Part shown: positions 34,972 to 43,573 of the stretch, in pieces | How positions within the stretch are numbered: the stretch's first letter is position 1 | Layout of the letters: each line of letters opens with the position of its first letter | From: VBDM01 sp035499735 | GTDB lineage: Bacteria > Pseudomonadota > Gammaproteobacteria > Burkholderiales > SG8-39 | DNA length: 64,000 nt | Reading direction: 5' to 3' | Assembly (NCBI GenBank): GCA_035499735.1 | Contig: DATJYC010000037.1 | Coordinates: 8,917 to 72,916, forward strand | The notes under the pieces: model-generated | What the model was told of the DNA's origin: nothing | The model's database searches: none | The model's input: only the letters and a program-made list of their open reading frames with translations | Made by a program: the position numbers and the translations under genes

Positions 34972-36164
34972 ACCCTGACCGCGAAATCCTCGCGCTCGAG
35001 CATACGCGAGGCGATGTAGCCGGCGACGAGGCCCCAGAACGGCGCCCCGATGTTGAGGATGGGGATGTCGGCGACGGTGACGAGGAAGGTGACGAGCGCG
35101 CCGAGCGCGAAGCCGCCGCGGAAGCTCACCGTGAAGGCCGACTGGAGCACGCGCAGCATGGCGAGACCGGCGAGCGCGGCGATGAAGGCCTTGGGCGTGC
35201 CGAGCATGAGGCGGGTGAACACCGGCGCGAACAGGCCGAAGCCGAGCGCGAGCACGCCGACGAAGATTCCCGCCGTGTAGTGCCGCGCGCGCTCGCCCGA
35301 GGACGAGATGATCGCGTTCACCGGGCCGGTGAGGCAGGTCGGGACCGCGCCGACGAAGGCGGTGACGATTGCGCCCGCGCCGCAGGCGACCGCGATCCCG
35401 TCGACGGGCGGAGCGTGGCCCGCGGAGCGCAGCACGCTGATGCCCTGCCCGTTCTGCACCACGAGCACCGTGATCGCGAGCGGCACCACGAGCTCGACCA
35501 TCGCGCGCCACGAGAACGCGGGCGCGTACAGGTTCGGATGCACCAGAGCCAGCGCCTCGGGCGCGGCGTGGAAGCGCCCGAGATACCAGATCATAGCCAC
35601 CCCGACGGCGAGCGCGACGATCAGGGGCGGAGCGAGGCGAGCGAGGCGCGGGAAGGCGCCGACGAGGACAAAGGCCGCGACCATGGGCGCGGCGATCCAC
35701 GCGTCGTCCCGGATCGCGTAGACGAGGTCCAGGCCGAAGCGCAGGAACACGCCCGCGACCATGCCCATCACGATCGGCATGGGCACCGCCTCCATCGCGC
35801 GGCGCACCCAGCCCGAGAGGCCGAGCGCGAGCATCAGGATCCCGGTCGCGACGAAGGCGCCGATCACCTCGGGCCAGGAGAGGTGCCCGAGCGCCGGACC
35901 CAGGAGAACCGCGCCTGGAATCGTCCAGAAGAACACGAGCGGCTGACGCGTGGCCCAGCAGAAGGCGATGCTGATGAGCCCGTTGACGAAGAACGCCCCG
36001 AAGATCCACGACGAGAGATCGGAAGGCGAGAGCCCCCCGCGCGTGCCCACCGCGAGGATGATCGCCACGGGGCCCGATGCCGCGAACAGGAACGCGACCA
36101 GGCCGTTGGTGAAGTAGACGCCGCCGAAGTCGGCGAGCGCCTCGCGCAGGCGGGGAGGTTTCAA
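34968..36164 (-). CDS. benE: BenE-family benzoate/H+ symporter-like transporter
   Basis: This 398-residue membrane protein has about 11-12 hydrophobic segments and BenE family features: GLVAFLFAASGPVAIILAVG, SWIFGAFFVNGLISIAFCW, RQPLVFFWTIPGAVLLGPALGHLSW, VVQNGQGISVLRSAGH and VGAVPTCLTGPVNAII. BenE members are related to purine/xanthine and benzoate transporters. The start is TTG, overlapping the purB TGA as TTGA. Linkage to purB makes a purine-related substrate as plausible as benzoate; no benzoate pathway gene is near. Confidence 0.82.
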   Translation of the reverse strand: MKPPRLREALADFGGVYFTNGLVAFLFAASGPVAIILAVGTRGGLSPSDLSSWIFGAFFVNGLISIAFCWATRQPLVFFWTIPGAVLLGPALGHLSWPEVIGAFVATGILMLALGLSGWVRRAMEAVPMPIVMGMVAGVFLRFGLDLVYAIRDDAWIAAPMVAAFVLVGAFPRLARLAPPLIVALAVGVAMIWYLGRFHAAPEALALVHPNLYAPAFSWRAMVELVVPLAITVLVVQNGQGISVLRSAGHAPPVDGIAVACGAGAIVTAFVGAVPTCLTGPVNAIISSSGERARHYTAGIFVGVLALGFGLFAPVFTRLMLGTPKAFIAALAGLAMLRVLQSAFTVSFRGGFALGALVTFLVTVADIPILNIGAPFWGLVAGYIASRMLEREDFAVRV

Positions 36165-37531
36165 AGCTTGCGCGCGAGCTCGGCGGCCTTGCCCGTATAC
36201 GTGGAAGGCGTGAGCTTGAGCAGCCTCGCCTTCTCGGCCTCGGGCAGCGCGAGCCCTTTGATGAAGGCGCGCATCGTGTCGCCGTCGACGCGCTTGCCGC
36301 GTGTCAGCGCCTTCAACTGCTCGTAGGGGTCGGGGAGCCCGAACCTGCGCATCACGGTCTGAACGGCCTCGCCCAGCACTTCCCAGTTGGCGTCGAGGTC
36401 CTCGAGCATGCGCGCCGGGTCCGCCTCGAGCCTGGCGAGACCCTTCAGCGTGGACTCGCAGGCGAGCAGGCTGTGGCCGAGCGCGACGCCGATGTTCCTC
36501 TGCACCGTCGAATCGGACAGGTCGCGCTGCCAGCGCGACACCGGCAGCTTTTCCGAGAGATGCCGCAGCAGCGCGTTGGCGACGCCGAGGTTGCCTTCGG
36601 AATTCTCGAAGTCGATCGGGTTCACCTTGTGCGGCATGGTCGAGGAGCCCACTTCGCCCGCCTTCGCTTTCTGCCTGAAGTAGCCGAGCGACACATAGCC
36701 CCAGACGTCGCGGTCGAGATCGAGGAGCACCGTGTTGGCGCGCGCGAACGCGTCGAACTGCTCGGCGAAGCTGTCGTGCGGCTCGATCTGGGTCGTATGC
36801 GAATTGAACTCGAGCCCCACCGACTCGACGAAGCGCCGGGCGAAGCCTTCCCAGTCGAAGTCCGGGTAGGCGGCGACGTGCGCGTTGTAGTTGCCCACCG
36901 CGCCGTTGATCTTTCCGGCGAGCGACACCGCCGCGATGCCCTTCCGCGCGCGGCGCAGCCGGTGCGCGAAGTTCGCGAGCTCCTTGCCGAGCGTCGTCGG
37001 CGTCGCCGGCTGCCCGTGGGTGCGCGACAGCATGGGCGCGTCGGCGAGCGATCGCGCCATCGTCGCGAGCGAGTCGATGACGCGGTCGAGTGCCGGCAGC
37101 AGCACGCGGTCGCGCGCCTCCTTGATCATCAGCGCGTAGGCGAGGTTGTTGATGTCCTCGGAGGTGCAGGCGAAGTGGACGAAGCCCGCGACGCGCGCGG
37201 CCTCGGAGTTTCCCTCGAGGCGCCGCTTCAGCCAGTACTCGATCGCCTTGACGTCGTGGTTCGTCTCGGCCTCGATCGCCTTCACCTGCGCCGCGTCCTC
37301 TTCCGAGAACGCTTCGATCAGGCGCTCGAGCGCGCGGTTCGTGTCCCTGGAGAAGGGCTTGATCTCGGCGATCGCGGCGTCGGCGGCGAGCGCGAGCAGC
37401 CAGCGTATTTCGATCGCGATGCGGTTGCGGAAAAGCGCCGCCTCGCTGAAGTGTGCGCGCAGCGGCTCGAGTTGCTTGTGATAGCGTCCGTCCAGAGGGG
37501 ATAATGCGCTCAGCGGTGAGAGCGGCGGCAT
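36161..37531 (-). CDS. purB: Adenylosuccinate lyase
   Basis: This 456-residue fumarase-superfamily enzyme acts twice in purine synthesis (SAICAR to AICAR and adenylosuccinate to AMP). LSALSPLDGRYHKQ is the usual N-terminus. TSEDINNLAYALM, SRTHGQPATPTTLGKEL with the catalytic His, and the mobile signature loop GSSTMPHKVNPIDFENSEGN are present, and DLSDSTVQRNIG follows. The length matches E. coli PurB. I use the ATG at 37531. The divergent UDG-family gene starts only 15 bases away, so the promoters must lie inside each other's coding regions. Confidence 0.96.
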   Translation of the reverse strand: MPPLSPLSALSPLDGRYHKQLEPLRAHFSEAALFRNRIAIEIRWLLALAADAAIAEIKPFSRDTNRALERLIEAFSEEDAAQVKAIEAETNHDVKAIEYWLKRRLEGNSEAARVAGFVHFACTSEDINNLAYALMIKEARDRVLLPALDRVIDSLATMARSLADAPMLSRTHGQPATPTTLGKELANFAHRLRRARKGIAAVSLAGKINGAVGNYNAHVAAYPDFDWEGFARRFVESVGLEFNSHTTQIEPHDSFAEQFDAFARANTVLLDLDRDVWGYVSLGYFRQKAKAGEVGSSTMPHKVNPIDFENSEGNLGVANALLRHLSEKLPVSRWQRDLSDSTVQRNIGVALGHSLLACESTLKGLARLEADPARMLEDLDANWEVLGEAVQTVMRRFGLPDPYEQLKALTRGKRVDGDTMRAFIKGLALPEAEKARLLKLTPSTYTGKAAELARKL

Positions 37532-37546
37532 CGACGGACCTGTGTG

Positions 37547-38173
37547 ATGAGCAGCGTCAATTTTACCATGCGGGTGGCGGCCGATTTCGAGCGCCTGCTC
37601 GCCGAGGTGCGCGCGTGCGAGCTGTGCGCAGCGCACCTGCCCAATCCCCCGAGGCCCGTGCTCCGCGGCTCGCCCGGCGCGAGCCTGCTCATCGTCGGCC
37701 AGGCGCCGGGGCGCCGCGTGCACGAGAGCGGCGTTCCGTGGAACGATCCCTCGGGCAACCTGCTGCGCGAGTGGCTGCGCCTGGATCGCGACGCCTTCTA
37801 CGACGAGCGCCGCATCGCCATCATCCCGGTCGGATTCTGCTACCCGGGAACGGGCGACTCGGGCGACCTTCCGCCCCGTCCCGAATGCGCGCCGCACTGG
37901 CATCCGCGCCTGCGCGCGCAGCTGCCGCGCGTACGCCTCACGCTGCTCGTAGGAAGCTACGCGCACGCCTACTATCTCGGAGCGCGCAGGAAGAAGACGC
38001 TCGCCGGGACGGTGCGCGCGCGCGACGAGTACCTGCCCGAGTTCTTCCCTCTGCCCCACCCGAGCCCGCGCAACCGGCGGTGGCTGAAGAACAACGCCTG
38101 GTTCGAGCGCGAGGTCCTGCCGCAGCTCCGCAGGCGCGTCAAGGCGTGCCTTTCGGTAGAATCCGCGCCATGA
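37547..38173 (+). CDS. Uracil-DNA glycosylase superfamily protein
   Basis: This protein of about 208 residues belongs to the COG1573-type UDG superfamily. It has GQAPGRRVHESGVPWNDPSG (the GxAPG motif A) and PLPHPSPRNRRW (motif B His). Four cysteines in the order CELC near residue 25, then GFCYPG and PPRPECAP, are placed as in family-4 enzymes that hold a 4Fe-4S cluster. It probably removes uracil or another damaged base, but this subgroup is less well studied than UdgA. Adjacent GTG/ATG codons at 37544/37547 and a later ATG at 37568 make the exact start uncertain. Confidence 0.82.
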   Translation: MSSVNFTMRVAADFERLLAEVRACELCAAHLPNPPRPVLRGSPGASLLIVGQAPGRRVHESGVPWNDPSGNLLREWLRLDRDAFYDERRIAIIPVGFCYPGTGDSGDLPPRPECAPHWHPRLRAQLPRVRLTLLVGSYAHAYYLGARRKKTLAGTVRARDEYLPEFFPLPHPSPRNRRWLKNNAWFEREVLPQLRRRVKACLSVESAP

Positions 38174-38778
38174 AGCTGATAGGCTCGCTCGCCAGCCCGT
38201 ACACCCGCAAGGTGCGCATCGTGCTCGCGGAAAAGAGGATCGAGTACGACTTCGAGGTCGACAATCCCTGGAAGGCGGACGCGGTCACGCCGAAGTTCAA
38301 TCCGCTCGGGAAGGTGCCCGTGCTCGTGCTCGACGACGGCTCCGCGATCTACGATTCGCGCGTGATCGTCGCCTTCCTCGACGGCGCCTCGCCGCTGTCG
38401 CGCCTGGTGTCCGCCGACCCGCGCGAGCGGGTCGAGGTGCGCCGCTGGGAAGCGCTCGCCGACGGCGTCCTCGACGCCGGCGTCGCCGCGCGTCTGGAGA
38501 ACCAGCGCGACGCGAAGCTCCGCAACGCGGCGTGGGTCGACCGCCAGATGGGCAAGGTACGCTCGGGGCTCGCCGCCCTGGAGGCGGACCTCGGCGAGAA
38601 GCTCTGGTGCTCGGGCAACGCCTGCACCCTCGCAGACATAGCCGTCGGCGTCTGCCTGGGGTGGCTGGATTTCCGCTACCCCAAGATGGACTGGAAGAAG
38701 GATCACGCGAACCTCGCGCGGCATTTCGCGAAGCTCTCCGAGCGTCCCTCTTTCGCCGAGACCGTTCCCAGTGAATGA
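38170..38778 (+). CDS. Glutathione S-transferase family protein
   Basis: This 202-residue protein has an N-terminal thioredoxin-like domain beginning MKLIGSLASPYTRKVRIVLAEK, with the Ser/Tyr of SPYTRKV at the glutathione-activating position. NPLGKVPVLVLDDG is the cis-Pro loop and IYDSRVIVAFLD the glutathione-binding Ser segment. An all-helical C-terminal domain contains CTLADIAVGVCLGWLDFRYP. It resembles YibF-type GSTs of proteobacteria. Its ATG overlaps the UDG-family stop (ATGA), and its own end overlaps the next GTG start by 8 bases. Confidence 0.9.
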   Translation: MKLIGSLASPYTRKVRIVLAEKRIEYDFEVDNPWKADAVTPKFNPLGKVPVLVLDDGSAIYDSRVIVAFLDGASPLSRLVSADPRERVEVRRWEALADGVLDAGVAARLENQRDAKLRNAAWVDRQMGKVRSGLAALEADLGEKLWCSGNACTLADIAVGVCLGWLDFRYPKMDWKKDHANLARHFAKLSERPSFAETVPSE

Positions 38779-39583
38779 CCTTCTCTCCAACCCCGCGGTC
38801 CAGGGGGGCGTAGCGCCTTTTGCCGCCGGACTGGTCGTCGCGGCGCTGCTCGGGCGCTACCGCCTCGGCGGCCTCGCCGTCGCAGCCGCCTTCGCCACCG
38901 CCGTGTACTTCATCGCAGGCTTCGACTTCACGCCGCTCTCGGCCACGCGCAAGATCATCCTCCTCGGCCTCGCGGCGCCGGTCGTCGGCATCGTCGTCGA
39001 CTTCGCGTTCAGGCCCACGCGCCTGGGCTCGTACCTCCTCGCGATCGCGGGGGCGGCCGCCGCCGCCTGGGTCTTCTGGCCGGTGCTCGCCCAGAAGGAC
39101 CTGGAGCGCGCCCTGCTGCCCGGCGCGACCGCGGTCCTCGCCTCCGCCTGGGTCGTCGGGTTCTCCGAGCAGCGGCTCGCCGGGGACAGCGTGCGCACGG
39201 CGGCGTCGGGCCTCGCCCTGGGCGCGGGCACCGGGGTCGCCGCCGTCTTCGGCGCCGCGCTCACCTATGGCCTCTACGGCGTCGCGGTCGCCGCGGGATC
39301 GGGCGCGTTTCTGCTCGCGCAAATGGTCACCGGCAAGCGCAGCTATGCCGGCGCGACCTTCACCCTCAGCGTCACCGTCGTCGCGATACTGATCGCGTCG
39401 GCGGCGATGATCCTCGCCCAGTTGCCGTGGTATTCGGTCGTCGTGCTCGCGCTCGTTCCCGTCGCGGCCAACCTGCCCGTGCCAGCGGGCGCGGCGCTGT
39501 GGCTGCAGGCCGTGCTCGCCTCGCTCTACGGATTCGTCGTCGCCGGAATCGCCTGCGCGCTTGCGTGGCACGCGGGCGGCTGA
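38771..39583 (+). CDS. Polytopic membrane protein, unknown function
   Basis: I do not recognise a family for this 270-residue protein. It has about nine or ten hydrophobic segments rich in Ala, Val, Leu and Gly, with few charged residues (KIILLG, FRPTRLG, KDLERALLPG, TGKRSYAG). There is no signal peptide beyond the first TM. The start is GTG, 8 bases inside the GST gene, so it belongs to the UDG-GST run. The gene ends 30 bases before the YceI gene, which has its own ribosome site. Confidence 0.72.
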   Translation: MNDLLSNPAVQGGVAPFAAGLVVAALLGRYRLGGLAVAAAFATAVYFIAGFDFTPLSATRKIILLGLAAPVVGIVVDFAFRPTRLGSYLLAIAGAAAAAWVFWPVLAQKDLERALLPGATAVLASAWVVGFSEQRLAGDSVRTAASGLALGAGTGVAAVFGAALTYGLYGVAVAAGSGAFLLAQMVTGKRSYAGATFTLSVTVVAILIASAAMILAQLPWYSVVVLALVPVAANLPVPAGAALWLQAVLASLYGFVVAGIACALAWHAGG

Positions 39584-39613
39584 TTGCCGTCAACCCCACC
39601 CAAGGAGAAAAGC

Positions 39614-40210
39614 ATGTCTTTGAAGCTGACAGCAGGTCTTGCCGCCGCGGCGCTGCCGCTCGCCGCGGCCGCTGCGCCGGAGTCGTTCACCGTCGATCCC
39701 TACCACAGCATTCCCTATTTCGAAGTGGTCCACCTGAACACCTCGGTCATCCGCGGCCGCTTCGAGAAGGTCACGGGCAAGATGACGCTCGATACCGCCG
39801 CGAAGACCGGCTCGATCGAGCTCTCGATTCCAACAGCGACGCTGAGCACGGGCGACAACGACAAGGGCAGCCGCCCGCGCTCGCGCGACGAGCACCTGCG
39901 CTCGCCCGACTTCTTCAACGTCGCCGAATTCCCGACGATGAGCTACAAGGGCAAGGCGACGAAATTCAACGGCGACCACCCCGCCGCGATCGAGGGCGAG
40001 CTGACGCTGCTCGGCGTGACCAAGCCGGTCACGCTCACGGTCGAGCGCTGGAACTGCGGGCCCGATCCGCGCACCCAGGGCAAGCGCTACTTCTGCGGCG
40101 GCAACGCCACCGGGTCGTTCAAGCGGTCGGACTTCGGCATGAAGTTCATCGTCGGCCCGGTGAGCGACGAGGTGAAGCTGTGGACCTCGATCGAGGCGTT
40201 CCGGGACTAA
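39614..40210 (+). CDS. YceI family periplasmic protein
   Basis: This 198-residue protein has a short Sec signal (MSLKLTAGLAAAALPLAAAAA). The YceI lipocalin-like pattern follows: FTVDPYHSIPYFEVVHLNTSVIRGRFEKVTGKMTLD, RDEHLRSPDFFNVAEFPTM, GELTLLGVTKPVTLTV and GSFKRSDFGMKFIVGPVSDEVKL. YceI proteins bind isoprenoid-type lipids in a beta barrel. Two cysteines (WNCGPD and YFCGGN) may pair. AAGGAGAAAAGC precedes the ATG. It is convergent with mnmA, 4 bases between stops. Confidence 0.92.
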   Translation: MSLKLTAGLAAAALPLAAAAAPESFTVDPYHSIPYFEVVHLNTSVIRGRFEKVTGKMTLDTAAKTGSIELSIPTATLSTGDNDKGSRPRSRDEHLRSPDFFNVAEFPTMSYKGKATKFNGDHPAAIEGELTLLGVTKPVTLTVERWNCGPDPRTQGKRYFCGGNATGSFKRSDFGMKFIVGPVSDEVKLWTSIEAFRD

Positions 40211-40214
40211 GTCG

Positions 40215-41288
40215 TTACTGGATCACCCCGCCCCCGAGGCAGGTCTCCCCGTTGTAGAGCACGACGGACTGCCCGGGGGTAACCGCCCACTGGGGATCGG
40301 AGAACTCGACGTCGATTCCGTTCCCGGCGTCGCGCACGCGGCAGTCCGCATCCGCCTGCCGGTAGCGCGTCTTGGCGCCGTAAGGCGCTTCCGTCCCCGG
40401 CCGCTCGCCGCTGACCCACGCCAGATCCTCGGCGCGCAGCCTGCGCGACAGAAGCGCCGGGTGGTCGTGCCCTTGCACGACGATCAGCTCGTTGTTCTCG
40501 AAATCCTTCCCGGAGACGTACCACGCTCCGCCGCCGGAGTCCTTGAGCCCCCCGATGCCGATGCCTTTCCTCTGGCCGATGGTGTAGAAGGACAGGCCGA
40601 CGTGCTCCCCGACCGCGCGGCCCTCGGGCGTGCGCATGATCCCGGGGCTCGTCGGCAGGTAGCGGTTCAGGAACTCGCGGAACGGGCGCTCGCCGATGAA
40701 GCAGATGCCGGTCGAGTCGCGCTTCGCGAAGTTGTGAAGCCCGGCCTCCCGCGCGATTCTCCTCACCTCGGTCTTCTTCAGCTCGCCGACCGGGAACAGC
40801 ACGCGCGACAGCTGCGCCTGGTTCAGCCGGTGCAGGAAGTAGCTCTGGTCCTTCGCAGGATCGCGCGCCTTGAGCAGCTCGAAGCCGCCGCCGACTTCGC
40901 GCACGCGCGCATAGTGCCCCGTGGCGATGCGCTTCGCGCCCAGCTTCATCGCGTGGTCCAGGAACGCCTTGAACTTGATCTCGGCGTTGCACAGCACGTC
41001 CGGGTTGGGGGTGCGGCCGGCCGAGTACTCGGCGAGGAAGGCTCTGAACACGCGCTCCTTGTACTCCGCCGAGAAATTCACGACCTCGAGGTCGATGCCG
41101 ATCGTCTCGGCGACCGAGGCGCAGTCGACGAGGTCCTCGCGCGTCGAGCAGTATTCGTCGTCGTCGTCCTCCTCCCAGTTCTTCATGAAGAGGCCGACCA
41201 CATCGCAGCCTTGCCGCTTCAGGAGGAGCGCGGCGACCGACGAATCGACGCCGCCCGACATGCCCACCACGATTCTTTCGCCTGTCAT
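40215..41288 (-). CDS. mnmA: tRNA-specific 2-thiouridylase
   Basis: This 357-residue enzyme thiolates U34 of tRNA-Lys, -Glu and -Gln. The PP-loop is VVGMSGGVDSSVAALLLK. The two catalytic cysteines are in RTPNPDVLCNAEIKF and DSTGICFIGERPF. FKAFLDHAMKLGAKRIATGHYAR, AKDQSYFLHRLNQAQL and HVGLSFYTIGQRKGIGIGG are family hallmarks. The length is standard. It lies 8 bases downstream of the aminotransferase gene on the same strand, so the two are probably cotranscribed. Confidence 0.96.
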   Translation of the reverse strand: MTGERIVVGMSGGVDSSVAALLLKRQGCDVVGLFMKNWEEDDDDEYCSTREDLVDCASVAETIGIDLEVVNFSAEYKERVFRAFLAEYSAGRTPNPDVLCNAEIKFKAFLDHAMKLGAKRIATGHYARVREVGGGFELLKARDPAKDQSYFLHRLNQAQLSRVLFPVGELKKTEVRRIAREAGLHNFAKRDSTGICFIGERPFREFLNRYLPTSPGIMRTPEGRAVGEHVGLSFYTIGQRKGIGIGGLKDSGGGAWYVSGKDFENNELIVVQGHDHPALLSRRLRAEDLAWVSGERPGTEAPYGAKTRYRQADADCRVRDAGNGIDVEFSDPQWAVTPGQSVVLYNGETCLGGGVIQ

Positions 41289-41296
41289 GGACAGGC

Positions 41297-42508
41297 CTAC
41301 GCCGCGCGGCGCTGGTTCTTCCGGATGAACTCCGCCATGCGCGCCACGCCCTGCTCGATCGCGGCATTGGAAGCCGCGTAGGAGAAACGGATGTGCTGGC
41401 CTTCGCCCGGCACGCGCGCGCCGAAGTGGATGTCGGCGAGCACGGCGACCCCGGCCTCGTTCAGGAGGCGCTTCCTGAATTCCTCGGAGTCGGCCGCGCC
41501 TATCATGCGGCAGGCCTCGGTAACGTTCGGCCAGGCGTAGAAGGCGCCGCCGGGGGTCTTGCAGAACACGCCCGGCACCTTGTTCAGGAGGCCGACGATG
41601 AGGTCGCGGCGCGCGAGGAAGGAGTCGCGCATCCTCTGCGCCTCGTCCTGCGGACCGTTCACGGCCTCGACCGCGGCCCACTGGCTGATGTGCGACGCGC
41701 AGGAGTCCGTGTTGGTCACCCAGCGCACGAACTGCGGCGCGAGCGCCGGGCTGGACGCGAAGCCGATGCGCCAGCCGGTCATCGCCCAGGTCTTGGAGGC
41801 GCCGTCGGAGATGATGGTGCGCTCGACCATTCCGGGAAAAGACGCGATCGAGCAGAACTCGCCCTCGTAGCACAGCCGCGAGTAGATCTCGTCGGCGTAG
41901 ATCCAGACGTCGGGATGACGCCCGAGGATCGCGGCGATCGCCTCGAGGTCTCTCTTCCCGAGGATGCCTCCGGTCGGGTTCTGCGGCGAATTGAGGATGA
42001 GGAGCTTCGTCTTCTTCGTGATCTTCGACTCGAGCTCCGAGGGATCGAAGGCAAAATTGCGCGCCTCGCGCAGATGGAGCGGCACCGGCACCGCCCCGTT
42101 CGCCACAATCTGGGACTCGTAGATCGGGAAACCCGGGTTCGGGTAGATCACCTCGTCCCCCACGCCGTAGTCGGTGGTCGAGAGGATGGCGTAGGCGATG
42201 AAGGGCTTCGCGCCGCCGCCGATCACGACATCCTCGGGCCGGATCGACAGCCCGCGCATCGCCCCCATGTAGCGCGCCGCGGCCTCGCGCAGCTCGGGGA
42301 TGCCGGCCGAGGGCGTATAGCCGTGCTTGCCCTCGCGCACGGCGCGCACCGCGGCGTCCTGGATGTTCACCGGTGTATGGAAGTCCGGCTGTCCGATGCA
42401 GAAGGAGATGAGGTCCTTGCCCCTGCGGGCGAGCTCGTTCACCTCGGCGAGGACCACGAAGGCGTTCTCGGTGCCGAGGTTCTCGGTGCGGCGGCTGATC
42501 TTGGGCAT
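41297..42508 (-). CDS. Class I/II PLP-dependent aminotransferase
   Basis: This 403-residue fold-type I aminotransferase has the PLP Lys in SDGASKTWAMTGWRIGF. The ring-stacking region is VVIGGGAKPFIAY, the Asn is in NSPQNPTGG, the Asp in WIYADEIYSRL and the carboxylate-binding Arg in GQHIRFSYA. ISFCIGQPDFHTP and HGYTPSAGIPELREA are AspC/AlaA-like. It probably uses aspartate, alanine or a related donor, but specificity is not fixed by these motifs. It is followed by mnmA. Confidence 0.88.
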   Translation of the reverse strand: MPKISRRTENLGTENAFVVLAEVNELARRGKDLISFCIGQPDFHTPVNIQDAAVRAVREGKHGYTPSAGIPELREAAARYMGAMRGLSIRPEDVVIGGGAKPFIAYAILSTTDYGVGDEVIYPNPGFPIYESQIVANGAVPVPLHLREARNFAFDPSELESKITKKTKLLILNSPQNPTGGILGKRDLEAIAAILGRHPDVWIYADEIYSRLCYEGEFCSIASFPGMVERTIISDGASKTWAMTGWRIGFASSPALAPQFVRWVTNTDSCASHISQWAAVEAVNGPQDEAQRMRDSFLARRDLIVGLLNKVPGVFCKTPGGAFYAWPNVTEACRMIGAADSEEFRKRLLNEAGVAVLADIHFGARVPGEGQHIRFSYAASNAAIEQGVARMAEFIRKNQRRAA

Positions 42509-42610
42509 GCGGATATGTCAGGGATGCCAGGGGCGTGTCAAGCACCTCATTTTATCCTATGCGCAAAGCCCCTCGTGGCTTATCATTTCCGGCGCGAGAC
42601 GGGAGAAACA

Positions 42611-43573
42611 ATGCTGGTCAATTGCGGCGCCTACCAGGACGGACGAAAGCTCGGCGACATCAAGCCCGAGGAGATCGGGCAGTACGTCGGCCGTCCCGAG
42701 TGCTTCGTCTGGGTCGCGCTCAAGGATCCGGGGCCGGGCGAGCTCGCCGCCATGCAAAAGGAGTTCGATCTGCACGAGCTCGCCGTCGAGGACGCGACCC
42801 ACGGCCACCAGCGCCCCAAGATCGACGAGTACGGCGGCTCCCTTTTCGCGGTGCTGCACAACGTCCAGTTCGGGGACGAGCTCAAGGTCGGCGAGGTCGA
42901 CCTGTTCGTCGGAAGGAACTACATCCTTTCGGTGCGCAATCAGGCCGAGCCGGGCTTCGCTTCGGTGCGGGCACGCTGCGAGAGCGAGCCCGAGCTGCTG
43001 AAGCTCGGGTCGGGATTCGTGTTCTACGCGCTCATCGACGCCGTGGTCGACCGTTACTTCCCGGTGCTCGACGCCATCGAGGACGAATTCGAGAAGTTCG
43101 AGGCTCAGATCTTCTCGGGGAGCTCGCTCCGCGCCAATATCGAGGGCCTGTACTACGTGCGTCAGAAGCTCACCACGCTCCAGCACGCGGTGCTGCCGCT
43201 GCTCGAAGCCGTGGGCAAGCTGTACGGCGGCCGCGTCCCTCAGGTGTGCACCGGAATGCAGGAATACTACCGCGACGTCTACGACCACCTCGTGCGCATC
43301 AGCCAGACGATCAACAGCCAGCGCGACACCGTCACCACGGCGATCCAGGTCAACGTCGCGATGATCACGTTCAGCGAGACCGAGGTGACCAAGCGGCTCG
43401 CGGCCTGGGGCGCGCTGATCGCGGTGCCGACCTTTGTCGCGAGCCTCTACGGCATGAACTTCAAGAACATGCCGGAGCTCGACTGGGCCTGGGGCTACCC
43501 GGTGACGGTCGCCGCGATGGCGGTGATCAACGTCATCCTCTTCTTCCGCTTCCGCAAGGCCGGCTGGCTCTAG
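42611..43573 (+). CDS. corA: Magnesium/cobalt transporter CorA
   Basis: This 320-residue homopentameric cation channel subunit has a cytoplasmic N-terminal funnel (DLHELAVEDATHGHQRPKID, VGEVDLFVGRNYILSVR), the long stalk helix, and two C-terminal TMs. The first TM ends in the selectivity motif YGMNF, and the loop carries MPELDWAWGYP in place of the usual MPE(L)xxxxGY. The C-terminus is basic (FRKAGWL). GGGAGAAACA precedes the ATG. Its stop is shared with lutB as CTAG at 43570-43573. Confidence 0.94.
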   Translation: MLVNCGAYQDGRKLGDIKPEEIGQYVGRPECFVWVALKDPGPGELAAMQKEFDLHELAVEDATHGHQRPKIDEYGGSLFAVLHNVQFGDELKVGEVDLFVGRNYILSVRNQAEPGFASVRARCESEPELLKLGSGFVFYALIDAVVDRYFPVLDAIEDEFEKFEAQIFSGSSLRANIEGLYYVRQKLTTLQHAVLPLLEAVGKLYGGRVPQVCTGMQEYYRDVYDHLVRISQTINSQRDTVTTAIQVNVAMITFSETEVTKRLAAWGALIAVPTFVASLYGMNFKNMPELDWAWGYPVTVAAMAVINVILFFRFRKAGWL

